64,000 nt of DNA, from NCBI GenBank assembly GCA_016704425.1, contig JADJAC010000002.1, positions 186,001 through 250,000 of the forward strand, given 5' to 3'. The DNA is from Sphingomonadales bacterium (GTDB taxonomy: Bacteria; Pseudomonadota; Alphaproteobacteria; Sphingomonadales; Sphingomonadaceae). The notes under the pieces were generated by a model. It saw only the letters and a list, made by a program, of their open reading frames with translations. It did no database searches and was not told where the DNA came from. Below are positions 1 to 8,255 of this stretch, in pieces (within the stretch, counting starts at the first letter, position 1; the number at the start of each line of letters is the position of its first letter). The position numbers and the translations under genes are program-made.

Positions 1-971
1 AACTGACCGGGACATCGAGCGCGATCAACGCTGTCCGGGCGACACTCAAACGAGTAGCGCCGACTGGAAGCCGCGTACTTCTGACGGGGCCTGCTGGGGT
101 AGGCAAGGAGGTGGCGGCTCGGCTGTTGCACAAATGGAGCCCGCGGTCTTCTGCACCATTCGTGGTGGCGAGCGCGGCGCGCATGACTCCCGAGCGTGTG
201 GATGAAGAACTTTTTGGAGTGGAACGCAGCGAAGCCGATATTAGCCCCGGGCTGATGGAGCAGGCGCATGGCGGCACGCTTTTCCTGGACGAGATTGCGG
301 ATATGCCGCTTACGACCCAAGCTCGCATCTTGAGGGTTCTTACGGATCAGAGCTTTACGCGTGTTGGTGGAACCCGAATGGTCAAGGTGGATGTCCGCGT
401 GGTTTCGGGAACCTCGCGGGACCTGCTCGAAGAAATCGCTGCCGGGCGCTTTCGAGAGGATTTCTACTACCGGCTCAATGTCGTTCCTGTTCATATTCCG
501 TCGCTTGCCGAGCGGCGTGAGGACATTCCGGTCCTTGCCGAACATTTCATCGCGCGGTTTGCAGCGGAGCGCAGACTCTCGATGCCGGCGTTCGCTTCCG
601 ACGCGATTGCGGCTCTACAAGCCTATGACTGGCCAGGAAATGTGCGGCAGCTGCGCAACATCATCGAACGGACAGTCATCCTGGCACCTACCGACAGGAT
701 CGATCGTGTCGATGTGGATATGCTGCCGCAGGAAATCCTTGGTGAGGGTGGTGCGGTGACGCGCGGAGCGGCCAACGCGATGATGGGTGCACCCTTGAGA
801 GAAGCTCGCGAAACCTTTGAGCGCGAATACCTTCGAGTCCAGATTCGTCGTTTTTCCGGAAACATATCCCGGACCGCAACATTTATCGGAATGGAGAGAT
901 CCGCGCTGCATCGAAAGCTCAAGATACTTGGTATGGTCGAATGTCGAGGCGAAGAAGAAGAACAGGGCTGA
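1..971 (+). CDS. ntrX: NtrX-type AAA+ response regulator, C-terminal part (start lies before the window)
   Basis: The reading frame is already open at base 3, so the receiver domain is missing and about 322 residues remain. A Walker A motif (TGPAGVGKE) is seen near bases 78-110, a Walker B-like segment (GGTLFLDEIADMP) near 271-308, and arginine-rich AAA+ motifs (GRFREDFYYRLNVVP) follow. A C-terminal Fis-type helix-turn-helix (ISRTATFIGMERSALHRKL) closes the protein. The GAFTGA loop that contacts sigma-54 is absent: ELFGVERSEADISPGLMEQ replaces the usual ELFG-x-GAFTGA stretch. Alphaproteobacterial NtrX proteins are the response-regulator partners of the kinase NtrY, and the position just before hfq is the classic alphaproteobacterial order. 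NtrX rather than NtrC is inferred from that context and from the missing loop. Confidence 0.88.
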   Translation, partial: LTGTSSAINAVRATLKRVAPTGSRVLLTGPAGVGKEVAARLLHKWSPRSSAPFVVASAARMTPERVDEELFGVERSEADISPGLMEQAHGGTLFLDEIADMPLTTQARILRVLTDQSFTRVGGTRMVKVDVRVVSGTSRDLLEEIAAGRFREDFYYRLNVVPVHIPSLAERREDIPVLAEHFIARFAAERRLSMPAFASDAIAALQAYDWPGNVRQLRNIIERTVILAPTDRIDRVDVDMLPQEILGEGGAVTRGAANAMMGAPLREARETFEREYLRVQIRRFSGNISRTATFIGMERSALHRKLKILGMVECRGEEEEQG

Positions 972-1084
972 CGTCCGGAATTTAATCGACTAGAGACCAA
1001 GATGCGTTCAGCGCATGGACGCAAGCGATGCCGCGTAACGGCACGTGCGCGGGCGATGACCCGCCAAGAACAAGAGGTTGATCT

Positions 1085-1570
1085 ATGCCCGAAAAGTCGA
1101 ACAATCTTCAGGATTTGTTTCTGAACAACCTGCGCAAGAACAAGACCCCGGTGACGATGTTCCTCGTCAAGGGCGTCAAGTTGCAGGGGATCATTACCTG
1201 GTTTGACAATTTTTCAGTGCTATTGCGCCGCGATGGCCAGAGCCAGTTGATCTACAAACATGCTATTTCAACGGTTATGCCAGCGGCGAGTGTCGATCTG
1301 ATTGGTATTGCAGCACTTTTTGAACAGGGCGATCGAAAACGCGGCCTCCAGGATGTTTTCCTTGGTGCCGTCCAGCGGACGCAGAATCCCGTGACGATGT
1401 TCCTCGTGAACGGCGTGATGCTGCAGGGTGACATCGCCGCCTATGATCTGTTTTGCCTGCTGCTCCAGCGGGATGATTTTGCGCAGTTGGTTTACAAGCA
1501 CGCGATTTCGACGATCCAGCCAACGCATCCGATAAATCTCGCCGAAGAGGGCGAAGCGGACGCCACTTGA
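1085..1570 (+). CDS. hfq: Hfq with two tandem Sm domains
   Basis: RNA chaperone that pairs small RNAs with mRNAs. Ordinary Hfq is 70-100 residues with one Sm fold; this one has 161 residues and two complete copies. Domain 1 spans about residues 7-66 and domain 2 about 87-146. The YKHAIST signature of the Sm2 motif falls at 57-63 and again at 137-143, an exact 80-residue period. Both copies keep LQD near the start and the V-x-LQG turn. The rim segment differs: LRKNKTPV in the first, VQRTQNPV in the second, so the copies may bind RNA differently. An AGAGG ribosome site precedes the ATG. The stop overlaps the TTG start of hflX (TTGA). Two-domain Hfq proteins have been noted in sphingomonads; three chains could form a six-fold ring (inference). 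Confidence 0.95.
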   Translation: MPEKSNNLQDLFLNNLRKNKTPVTMFLVKGVKLQGIITWFDNFSVLLRRDGQSQLIYKHAISTVMPAASVDLIGIAALFEQGDRKRGLQDVFLGAVQRTQNPVTMFLVNGVMLQGDIAAYDLFCLLLQRDDFAQLVYKHAISTIQPTHPINLAEEGEADAT

Positions 1571-2871
1571 GCGTCTTTCAAAGACAGGAAGATGATGGCG
1601 TTACCCGCGGAGCCCGGGCGCTCGTCGTTCTCCCTGATTTTGGCAAAGGTGGCTTGCGGAGCGCGGACGCCCGCCTTGAAGAAGCTGTCGGGCTTGCGGC
1701 GGCCATCGGCCTTGATGTTCGCGACACAGCTGTGTTTCGCATCCGTGCAGCAAAACCTGCCACGCTGTTCGGATCGGGGCAGGTGGATAACATCAGGGCC
1801 AGTGCAAAGGCGTATGACGTTGATGTTGTCATCGTTGATGGCACCCTGACAGCGGTCCAGCAAAACAACCTGGAAAAGTCGCTCGATACCAAGGTTATCG
1901 ACAGAACCGGGCTGATCCTTGAAATCTTCGGGGAACGCGCCGCAAGCGCTGAAGGGCGCCTTCAGGTCGAAATAGCGCATCTCGATTATCAGGCCGGTCG
2001 ATTGGTCCGCAGCTGGACCCATCTTGAGCGGCAGCGCGGCGGCTTCGGTTTTCTTGGCGGCCCCGGAGAAACACAGATAGAAGCTGACAGGCGAATGATC
2101 CGCGACAGAATGGCAAAACTGCGTCGCGAACTCGCGGATCTTAGCCGAACGCGAAAACTGCATCGCGACAGAAGGACCCGCGCGCCTTGGCCGACAATTG
2201 CGCTCGTGGGTTATACCAATGCTGGAAAATCAAGCCTTTTCAATTGCCTGACTGGCGCTTCTGTCATGGCTGAAGATCTTCTTTTCGCGACGCTTGATCC
2301 CACAATGCGCCAGATTTCGCTTCCCGGAATAGAAAAGGCGATCCTTTCCGATACGGTTGGTTTTGTCTCAGAACTGCCAACGCAACTCGTAGCCGCCTTC
2401 CATGCGACTCTCGAGGAAGTGATCGATGCAGATATAATTATCCATGTCCGCGATATTGCGCACCCCGATACTGAAGCGCAGCGAGAAGATGTCGTTCGCG
2501 TCATGGCCGAAATTGGCGCTGGCGGAGAGGAGGGGGCCCCCGTCATTGAAGCCTGGAACAAGGTTGACTTGCTTGATCCAGAAACGCGAGAAATGCGCAT
2601 TTCCGAGGCGAAACGACGCACCGATGTCGTTTTGATTTCTGCGCTCACCGGTGAGGGTATTGAGGCGCTCGGCAAGCATCTTTCAGATCATTTGACGCAA
2701 GCACATCGCACGAGACAAATCGAGCTCGACACCAGCGATGGGGCAGGAATTGCATGGCTCCATGCCAACGGTGCCGTCGAAGAGGAAAAGTTGGAAAAGG
2801 ATCGCCTGAAGATCAGAGTGCGCCTTTCAGACGTCGATTTTGCAAGATTTCAGGCCCGATCCTCATCCTGA
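1567..2871 (+). CDS. hflX: Ribosome-associated GTPase HflX
   Basis: HflX splits or rescues stalled 70S ribosomes, notably under heat stress. The 434-residue protein has the HflX N-terminal subdomain with the glycine-rich segment LFGSGQVDNI near residue 57. The G1 loop GYTNAGKSS lies near residue 214, the G3 motif DTVGF near 262, and NKVD (G4) near 331. The start is a TTG that overlaps the hfq stop by four bases, which implies translational coupling and is the usual hfq-hflX arrangement. The 3' end overlaps the convergent mazG gene by 22 bases, so the two transcripts are antisense at their tails. Confidence 0.95.
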   Translation: MSVFQRQEDDGVTRGARALVVLPDFGKGGLRSADARLEEAVGLAAAIGLDVRDTAVFRIRAAKPATLFGSGQVDNIRASAKAYDVDVVIVDGTLTAVQQNNLEKSLDTKVIDRTGLILEIFGERAASAEGRLQVEIAHLDYQAGRLVRSWTHLERQRGGFGFLGGPGETQIEADRRMIRDRMAKLRRELADLSRTRKLHRDRRTRAPWPTIALVGYTNAGKSSLFNCLTGASVMAEDLLFATLDPTMRQISLPGIEKAILSDTVGFVSELPTQLVAAFHATLEEVIDADIIIHVRDIAHPDTEAQREDVVRVMAEIGAGGEEGAPVIEAWNKVDLLDPETREMRISEAKRRTDVVLISALTGEGIEALGKHLSDHLTQAHRTRQIELDTSDGAGIAWLHANGAVEEEKLEKDRLKIRVRLSDVDFARFQARSSS

Positions 2872-3632
2872 GCCCGCTTGGCTGCCTGCCAAAGCAACTC
2901 CTTTTCATCGAGCGTCATTGTGCTGAATCCTTCGCCACCAATCTGTTCTGCAGTGCGAAACCGACGCTCGAATTTTGCATTGGCGCGTCTCAATGCCGCT
3001 TCGGGATCGAGACCTAGTTTGCGGCCCCAATTGACGACACTGAAAAGAAGATCCCCCAGCTCGTCCTCTTTCTCGTCTTGTGTTCCGGCACACTCTAGTT
3101 CGGAAATTTCCTCTTCGACCTTGGCGCGGGCACCGGTAGCATCGGGCCAATCAAAGCCGGTTCTCGCCGCGCGCTTCTGCAGTTTCTCGGCTCGCAACAG
3201 CGCAGGAAGAGCTAAAGCAACCCCTGCAACTGCGCTCTTGTCTTCATGCTTTTCGGCCCGCTCGCTCGCCTTTATGCCTTCCCAATCGGCGACCGACCCC
3301 TGTGGGCCAAAGACATGAGGATGACGCCGGACCATCTTGTCGCAGATTGTCGCAATGACATCGGAAAGATCGAACGCACCGCGTTCCTCTGCCATCCTTG
3401 CGTGAAAGACGACCTGAAGCAGGAGATCGCCCAATTCGTCCTTGAGGGCATGCATGTCATCGCGCTCGCACGCGTCGGCAACTTCGTAGGCTTCCTCGAT
3501 CGTATAGGGCGCAATGGAATTGAAATCCTGCACGATGTCCCATGGGCAGCCGGATTCAGGATTGCGAAGCCTTTCCATGATCTCAGCCAAAGGGCGGATA
3601 TCTGCGCGAGGGGGGTCTGAAGCATGATACAT
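2850..3632 (-). CDS. mazG: Nucleoside triphosphate pyrophosphohydrolase MazG
   Basis: All-alpha NTP pyrophosphohydrolase that hydrolyses (d)NTPs to monophosphates and is linked to housecleaning and stringent response control. The 260 residues hold two MazG repeats. The first carries the metal-binding pattern EEAYEVADACERDD followed by DELGDLLLQV. The second repeats this as EEEISELECAGTQDEKED and DELGDLLFSV. The gene faces hflX and overlaps it by 22 bases. Upstream (3633-3688) is a short AT-rich stretch that could contain its promoter. Confidence 0.93.
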   Translation of the reverse strand: MYHASDPPRADIRPLAEIMERLRNPESGCPWDIVQDFNSIAPYTIEEAYEVADACERDDMHALKDELGDLLLQVVFHARMAEERGAFDLSDVIATICDKMVRRHPHVFGPQGSVADWEGIKASERAEKHEDKSAVAGVALALPALLRAEKLQKRAARTGFDWPDATGARAKVEEEISELECAGTQDEKEDELGDLLFSVVNWGRKLGLDPEAALRRANAKFERRFRTAEQIGGEGFSTMTLDEKELLWQAAKRAQDEDRA

Positions 3633-3688
3633 CTTTTAGTCCGATAATATACATTATGTAAAATATTGATATCGATATGATTGGGCCC

Positions 3689-4288
3689 CTAGGGCTCCAA
3701 TATCATCTCGCGACCTTCAACCCGCCAGTTACTGAGCGACGACAGAAAGTTCATCCCCAACAGGTTTACCGCGTCCTCTTGATCAGCTGACACCAGAACT
3801 GGAAAATCTGTACGCACGATACTGCCAATGCTCAACGATCCAATACGTGCGCGCTTCATCATAGCCACGCCGTTCGCAGTCTGCGTCGCAACTGGAAATC
3901 CATATGCATCAATTGGCACGCCAGCAGCGCTGGCGCCAATTTGCGACAAGGTTGTGGTCGTTGCCCCGCTGTCGATAGGGAATTTGAGCGCATGCCCATT
4001 GACCTGTGCGTCCACATGAAAATGACCGTCTTCTTCCATTCTGACCCGAATTGTCTTGCCATCCTGAATCGGTGCCCCCGGAAAGAATTCCGTACGGACC
4101 TGTTCCCAACCCTGCCGTGCAATGCCGCGGAACGAATATAGAACAGCCGCTCCAGCGAAGATGGCCAGCCAAGCAAGGGCATATCTAACGGCAATGCCGA
4201 TCGGCAAACGCCGCGCAGCGAGACTCGAAACCACCAAAACAAGAAACAGCAGCGAATAGAGAAGGTTCGCTGTCTGATCGGAGGTCAT
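3689..4288 (-). CDS. Membrane-anchored retropepsin-like aspartic protease (TIGR02281 type)
   Basis: Clan AA single-domain aspartic protease of 199 residues. Two hydrophobic segments (about residues 8-25 and 31-52) anchor it in the membrane, followed by a beta-rich domain. The catalytic signature DSGATTTTLS lies near residues 106-115, and the flap/strand region ends with NLLGMNFLSSL near 175-185, as in the TIGR02281 family. Such proteins presumably act as dimers. The start codon overlaps the tatD stop (ATGA), so this is the last gene of the minus-strand operon. The substrate is unknown. Confidence 0.85.
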   Translation of the reverse strand: MTSDQTANLLYSLLFLVLVVSSLAARRLPIGIAVRYALAWLAIFAGAAVLYSFRGIARQGWEQVRTEFFPGAPIQDGKTIRVRMEEDGHFHVDAQVNGHALKFPIDSGATTTTLSQIGASAAGVPIDAYGFPVATQTANGVAMMKRARIGSLSIGSIVRTDFPVLVSADQEDAVNLLGMNFLSSLSNWRVEGREMILEP

Positions 4289-5064
4289 GCTGGCATGGCC
4301 TTGGCGAATAGGTTGAAGAAATTGTCCCGTGTGCGCGATGCGAGGACATCAACCGATACACCGCGCAGTTCCGCAAGAAAGCGTGCCGTATCGGCAACAT
4401 AGGCGGGCTCACAAGGACGCCCACGGTGCGGCACAGGCGCCAGAAATGGAGAGTCTGTCTCGATCAGCAGTCTGGATTCAGGAAGTACTGCTGCAGTCTC
4501 CTGCAAATCCTTGGCGTTCTTGAATGTAACAATACCCGAAATTGAGATATACAATCCGAGATCGAGAGCCGTTTCGGCGAATTGTCTGCTTGCCGTAAAG
4601 CAGTGGATAACGCCGCTGTATTGCCCCTTCCCCATTTCTTCCGCGAGAATTTCCGCTGTGTCGGCCTCTGCGTCGCGGGTATGGACAATCAGCGGCAGAC
4701 CGGTTTCGCGCGCTGCAGCTATATGCGATCGAAAACTGGCTCTCTGGCGGGCCCGGTCGGAATGGTCGTAATAATAGTCGAGGCCTGTCTCCCCGATTGC
4801 AACAACCTTTGGATGTGCCGAGGCCGCAACAAGTTTTACGGTATCGACATCGGGATGTGTATCCGCTTCATGCGGATGTATACCGATGGAGGCCCAGATA
4901 TTTTGGGATCGGGCGGCGACATGCACGACGTCATCCCATTCGCTCTCCCGCGTGGAAATGTTGAGCATCCCGATTACCCCGGCTGCCGCCGCTCGCGCAA
5001 TGACGCCCGCCTGATCCTCGATCAGCCCCTTGTAATTTAGGTGACAGTGAGAATCGACAAACAT
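4285..5064 (-). CDS. tatD: TatD-family metal-dependent hydrolase (YcfH/TatD DNase)
   Basis: Metal-dependent hydrolase with a TIM-barrel fold; TatD proteins are 3'-5' exonucleases and are often encoded beside metG, tmk and holB. The 259-residue protein shows the metal ligands HCH in DSHCHLN (residues 6-8), the conserved GETGLDYY near 91-98, a histidine in VHTRDAEAD near 128, VIHCFTAS near 152, and the acidic ETDSPFLAP near 202. Its start overlaps the metG stop by one base (TGATG). Confidence 0.93.
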   Translation of the reverse strand: MFVDSHCHLNYKGLIEDQAGVIARAAAAGVIGMLNISTRESEWDDVVHVAARSQNIWASIGIHPHEADTHPDVDTVKLVAASAHPKVVAIGETGLDYYYDHSDRARQRASFRSHIAAARETGLPLIVHTRDAEADTAEILAEEMGKGQYSGVIHCFTASRQFAETALDLGLYISISGIVTFKNAKDLQETAAVLPESRLLIETDSPFLAPVPHRGRPCEPAYVADTARFLAELRGVSVDVLASRTRDNFFNLFAKAMPA

Positions 5065-6602
5065 CAGCCCGCCAGCTCGAGCCGCGGAAAAACGCCGGAC
5101 GGCGGCGGAAGTGCAAGTCCAGATTGAAGTTTCAACCCCAAAGTATTGAAATTACGTGCATCTTCTGACTGAGAAAGCAAGTCTAATATCCTGCCCGCAC
5201 CATCTGGAATGACCCATTGCGCCAAAATTGCCAACTGCCGGATGGCCTCGGCTGTATTGTAGAGGATCGTGTCCGCACGGGCGGGGTCTTCCTTGCGCAC
5301 AGCCCAGGGAGCCTGATCGGCAAAGTACAGGTTGGCCGCGCTCATTGCGGCCCAAATCGCTTCGATTGCCGAATGAAGGGCAAGCTCCTCCATCGCGACC
5401 TCGACTGCGCCTTGCGCGGCTGAAACGGCGTCGACCAACGTCGCATCGGCAGGATCAGGCTTTGAAGGTTCCGGCACTTTCCCATCGCAATTCTTGGCAA
5501 TCATCGAAAGTGAACGCTGCGCCAGATTGCCAAAATTATTGGCCAGATCCGCATTACATCGCGTCACGATCGCTTCTTCGCTGTAACTCCCGTCTTGACC
5601 GAAACTCACTTCACGCAGCAGGAAATAGCGCAGTTGGTCGACACCGAAACCATCGGCCAGTTCCAGCGGATCAATCACATTTCCGGCTGATTTGGACATT
5701 TTTTCGCCGCCGCGTGCGAGAAGGAATCCATGTCCGAAGACTTGCTTCGGCAATGGCAAGCCGGCAGACATCAGGAATGCGGGCCAATAGACTGTGTGAA
5801 AACGAACAATGTCCTTCCCGATCAGGTGGATATCGGCTGGCCAATAGCGCGCAAAATCACCGTCAAGCACGGGATAGCCAACGCCTGTCATGTAAGTGGT
5901 CAGTGCATCGACCCAGACATACATGACATGCCCCGGGGAACCGGGCACCGGCACGCCCCAATCGAAACTCGTTCGCGAAACGCTCAAATCCTTCAGGCCG
6001 CCTTCGACAAAGCGCAGCACTTCATTGCGGCGGCTCTCCGGACGGATGAAATCTGGGTTTTCTGCAAAGAGTTTGAGAAGCGGTTCCTGATATCGGGACA
6101 AACGGAAGAACCAGGTTTCCTCCGTCGTCCATTCAACGGGCGTGCCCTGTGGCGAAAGGCGAACATCCCCTTCCCCGTCAACCAGTTCCTTTTCATCGTA
6201 AAACGCTTCGTCGCGGACCGAATACCATCCCTCATAGCGATCCAGATAGAGATCGCCGGCGGCCTCCATTCCCTTCCACAGTGCTATACTCGCTTCATGG
6301 TGGCGCGGCTCTGTCGTGCGCACAAATTGAGTATATTCTATGTTAAGTTTTGCACACATATCCTTGAAATAACCAGACATCTCGTCGGCAAGTGCTCGCG
6401 TGCTGACGCCAGCGCGAGCTGCGGTCTGCACCATTTTCAAACCGTGTTCGTCAGTTCCGGTAATCAGTCTTGCGTCGCGCCCCGAAAGCCGATGAAATCG
6501 CGCAATCGCATCTGCGGCAATGGCCTCATAGGCGTGACCGATGTGAGGACGCCCATTGGGGTAGCTGATTGCAGTGGTGATATAGAAGGGTTCGCCAGAC
6601 AT
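5064..6602 (-). CDS. metG: Methionyl-tRNA synthetase
   Basis: Class I aminoacyl-tRNA synthetase charging tRNA-Met. I chose the ATG at 6602 because the product then begins MSGEPFYITTAISYPNGRPH and lies just after the holB stop; an upstream in-frame start at 6659 would extend into holB. The product is 512 residues. The HIGH-type motif appears as PHIGHAYEA near residue 19 and KMSKS as GGEKMSKSAGN near 300. The connective peptide has no zinc-binding cysteine cluster, so this belongs to the zinc-free type. There is no C-terminal tRNA-binding extension of the EMAP type. It is the middle gene of the tmk-holB-metG-tatD operon. Confidence 0.96.
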   Translation of the reverse strand: MSGEPFYITTAISYPNGRPHIGHAYEAIAADAIARFHRLSGRDARLITGTDEHGLKMVQTAARAGVSTRALADEMSGYFKDMCAKLNIEYTQFVRTTEPRHHEASIALWKGMEAAGDLYLDRYEGWYSVRDEAFYDEKELVDGEGDVRLSPQGTPVEWTTEETWFFRLSRYQEPLLKLFAENPDFIRPESRRNEVLRFVEGGLKDLSVSRTSFDWGVPVPGSPGHVMYVWVDALTTYMTGVGYPVLDGDFARYWPADIHLIGKDIVRFHTVYWPAFLMSAGLPLPKQVFGHGFLLARGGEKMSKSAGNVIDPLELADGFGVDQLRYFLLREVSFGQDGSYSEEAIVTRCNADLANNFGNLAQRSLSMIAKNCDGKVPEPSKPDPADATLVDAVSAAQGAVEVAMEELALHSAIEAIWAAMSAANLYFADQAPWAVRKEDPARADTILYNTAEAIRQLAILAQWVIPDGAGRILDLLSQSEDARNFNTLGLKLQSGLALPPPSGVFPRLELAG

Positions 6603-6606
6603 GCGG

Positions 6607-7635
6607 TCAGGCTTTAGCGTCCTTCGCTCCCGGGACAAGGGCCGCGACATGGCCCGCAAGCGAGAAGACTGTCATTTGCGGATCAAGCGACTGGCGAATG
6701 GCACTTTCTGCAAGGCCTCGTGCTGCGGACCAGGCATCAATTGCGGAAGTAAGCGCCGCTCCTTGCCGAAGGCGGGCCTGTTCCGCAATGAATGTCGGCG
6801 CGCGACTCAGAAAGGCTTCATACTGCCGCTGCGCTTGCTTGGCTGAGAGCGATTGGGCCAATTCAGCCCTGATCCCGTTGTCGGCGTCCCCGCCAAGCGC
6901 AATCGAACGGAGGGCATCCTCCATTTTTGCAAGATCGAGGCCAGCAAAGCTGAGCGCCCTTCCTGGCGAGCCTTCACCAGCAGCAACCAGCGCAGCAAGT
7001 TCAGCATCGCCAATGTCGGGAAGCGTGCGCTGCAAGGCAGTGCGCATTGCATCTTCGCCCAAAGCGCCGAATCGCAACGAGCGGCATCGAGACCGGATCG
7101 TCGGCAAAAGGCGACCGGGTGCATGGCTGACCAAAAGGAAGATGGTCCCTTGGGGTGGCTCTTCCAGGCTTTTGAGCAGGGCATTGGCAGCACCGCGCTC
7201 CATGTCGTCGATTGCATCCACCAGAACGACACGAGATCGGGAATATGTGGGCGTCAGTGCAAAAATACTGCCGAGCGCACGAACCTGATCAATTGTAATA
7301 TTTCTGGCGCGTTCGATATCCGTCGGCCAGTCTCTCCGTTCCACATCCCTGATCGCTTTCAAATCCTTGGGCAGCCGTTCGAGAAGGATGAAATCGGGGT
7401 GGGTGTGAGCCTCCACCAACTTGCCGATCGGGTGACCAGCCGGAACTTCCAATCCATCCCTCGGAAGAGCTGGGTCCGCGGCTTCGCAGAGCAACCGCTT
7501 TGCAAGCGCCATTGCAGCAGTTGCCTTGCCAACGCCTTCTGGCCCGACAAACAGCCACCCGTGGTGCATACGAGCGCTGCGCATCGCGCTCAAAAAATTG
7601 GTCATGACGCCATCGTGGCCGACCAGGCTGCTCAC
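6607..7635 (-). CDS. holB: DNA polymerase III delta-prime subunit
   Basis: Clamp-loader subunit. The 342-residue AAA+ protein starts MSSLVGHDGVMTNFLSAM and has a P-loop-like GPEGVGKATAAMALAKRLL near residues 32-50. Sensor-type features follow: VVLVDAIDDMERGAANALLK near 139-158 and the conserved SLEEPPQGTIFLLVSH. The arginine-rich segment IRSRCRSLRF is near 185. There are no zinc-binding cysteines of the DnaX kind, which supports delta-prime. Translation begins at a GTG that overlaps the tmk stop (GTGA), so tmk and holB are coupled. Confidence 0.92.
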   Translation of the reverse strand: MSSLVGHDGVMTNFLSAMRSARMHHGWLFVGPEGVGKATAAMALAKRLLCEAADPALPRDGLEVPAGHPIGKLVEAHTHPDFILLERLPKDLKAIRDVERRDWPTDIERARNITIDQVRALGSIFALTPTYSRSRVVLVDAIDDMERGAANALLKSLEEPPQGTIFLLVSHAPGRLLPTIRSRCRSLRFGALGEDAMRTALQRTLPDIGDAELAALVAAGEGSPGRALSFAGLDLAKMEDALRSIALGGDADNGIRAELAQSLSAKQAQRQYEAFLSRAPTFIAEQARLRQGAALTSAIDAWSAARGLAESAIRQSLDPQMTVFSLAGHVAALVPGAKDAKA

Positions 7636-8255
7636 AATAGGTCACCGAGCGCAGCCAGCGACAGCGCCGTCACCTCTTCGGGGCTGCCCACCGCCGACAC
7701 AAGGCGCATGCGCTCTGGCGACGCAACCGCCATTGCCTGGAAAGCGTTGGCCACGTCCCGGTGATATTGCTCGTGCTGGAGCGCAAAACGATCTGCCTTT
7801 CCCCCATCCCGGGCTTCCGCTCGGCCTGCGGCCTGATCAAGGTCAAGAGTCAGTACAAGCGTTCGATCCGGCATCAGGCCGGCGCTGCCGACACCATGCA
7901 GCGCCATGATATCGCTATCGCTCAAGCCGCCCGCTCCTCCTTGATAAGCGCGCGTTGAATCGATGAAGCGATCACACAAAACCCATTCACCGCGCGCCAA
8001 GGCAGGACGGATCGTCTTTTCCACATGATCAGCGCGTGCGGCTGCAAAGAGCAGTGCTTCTGCTCGCGGGCTCCAGCGATCGACATCGCCGGTCATAAGC
8101 AGGGCGCGGATTGCTTCCGCGCCGGGGCTGCCGCCGGGTTCCCGCGTTGTGACAACAGAATGGCCCCTTGCCCGTATTGCCTCGGCGAGCGCCTTGAGCT
8201 GGGTCGACTTGCCGACGCCCTCCCCACCTTCCAGAGTAATGAATTTCCCGCTCAC
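7632..8255 (-). CDS. tmk: Thymidylate kinase
   Basis: Phosphorylates dTMP to dTDP. The GTG at 8255 is preferred: it overlaps the stop of the upstream carboxypeptidase gene (GTGA) and gives VSGKFITLEGGEGVGKST at the N-terminus, whereas a start at 8285 would extend 30 bases into that gene. The product is about 207 residues. It has the P-loop GGEGVGKST, the substrate-binding TTREPGGSPGAE, and the DR(F)-type motif CDRFIDSTRAYQG. The lid region contains RAEARDGGKADRF. Confidence 0.94.
   Translation of the reverse strand: MSGKFITLEGGEGVGKSTQLKALAEAIRARGHSVVTTREPGGSPGAEAIRALLMTGDVDRWSPRAEALLFAAARADHVEKTIRPALARGEWVLCDRFIDSTRAYQGGAGGLSDSDIMALHGVGSAGLMPDRTLVLTLDLDQAAGRAEARDGGKADRFALQHEQYHRDVANAFQAMAVASPERMRLVSAVGSPEEVTALSLAALGDLL

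Noticed and set aside
615..1024. Minus-strand open frames inside ntrX
   Set aside because: They overlap a strongly conserved gene in its own frame and have no family features.
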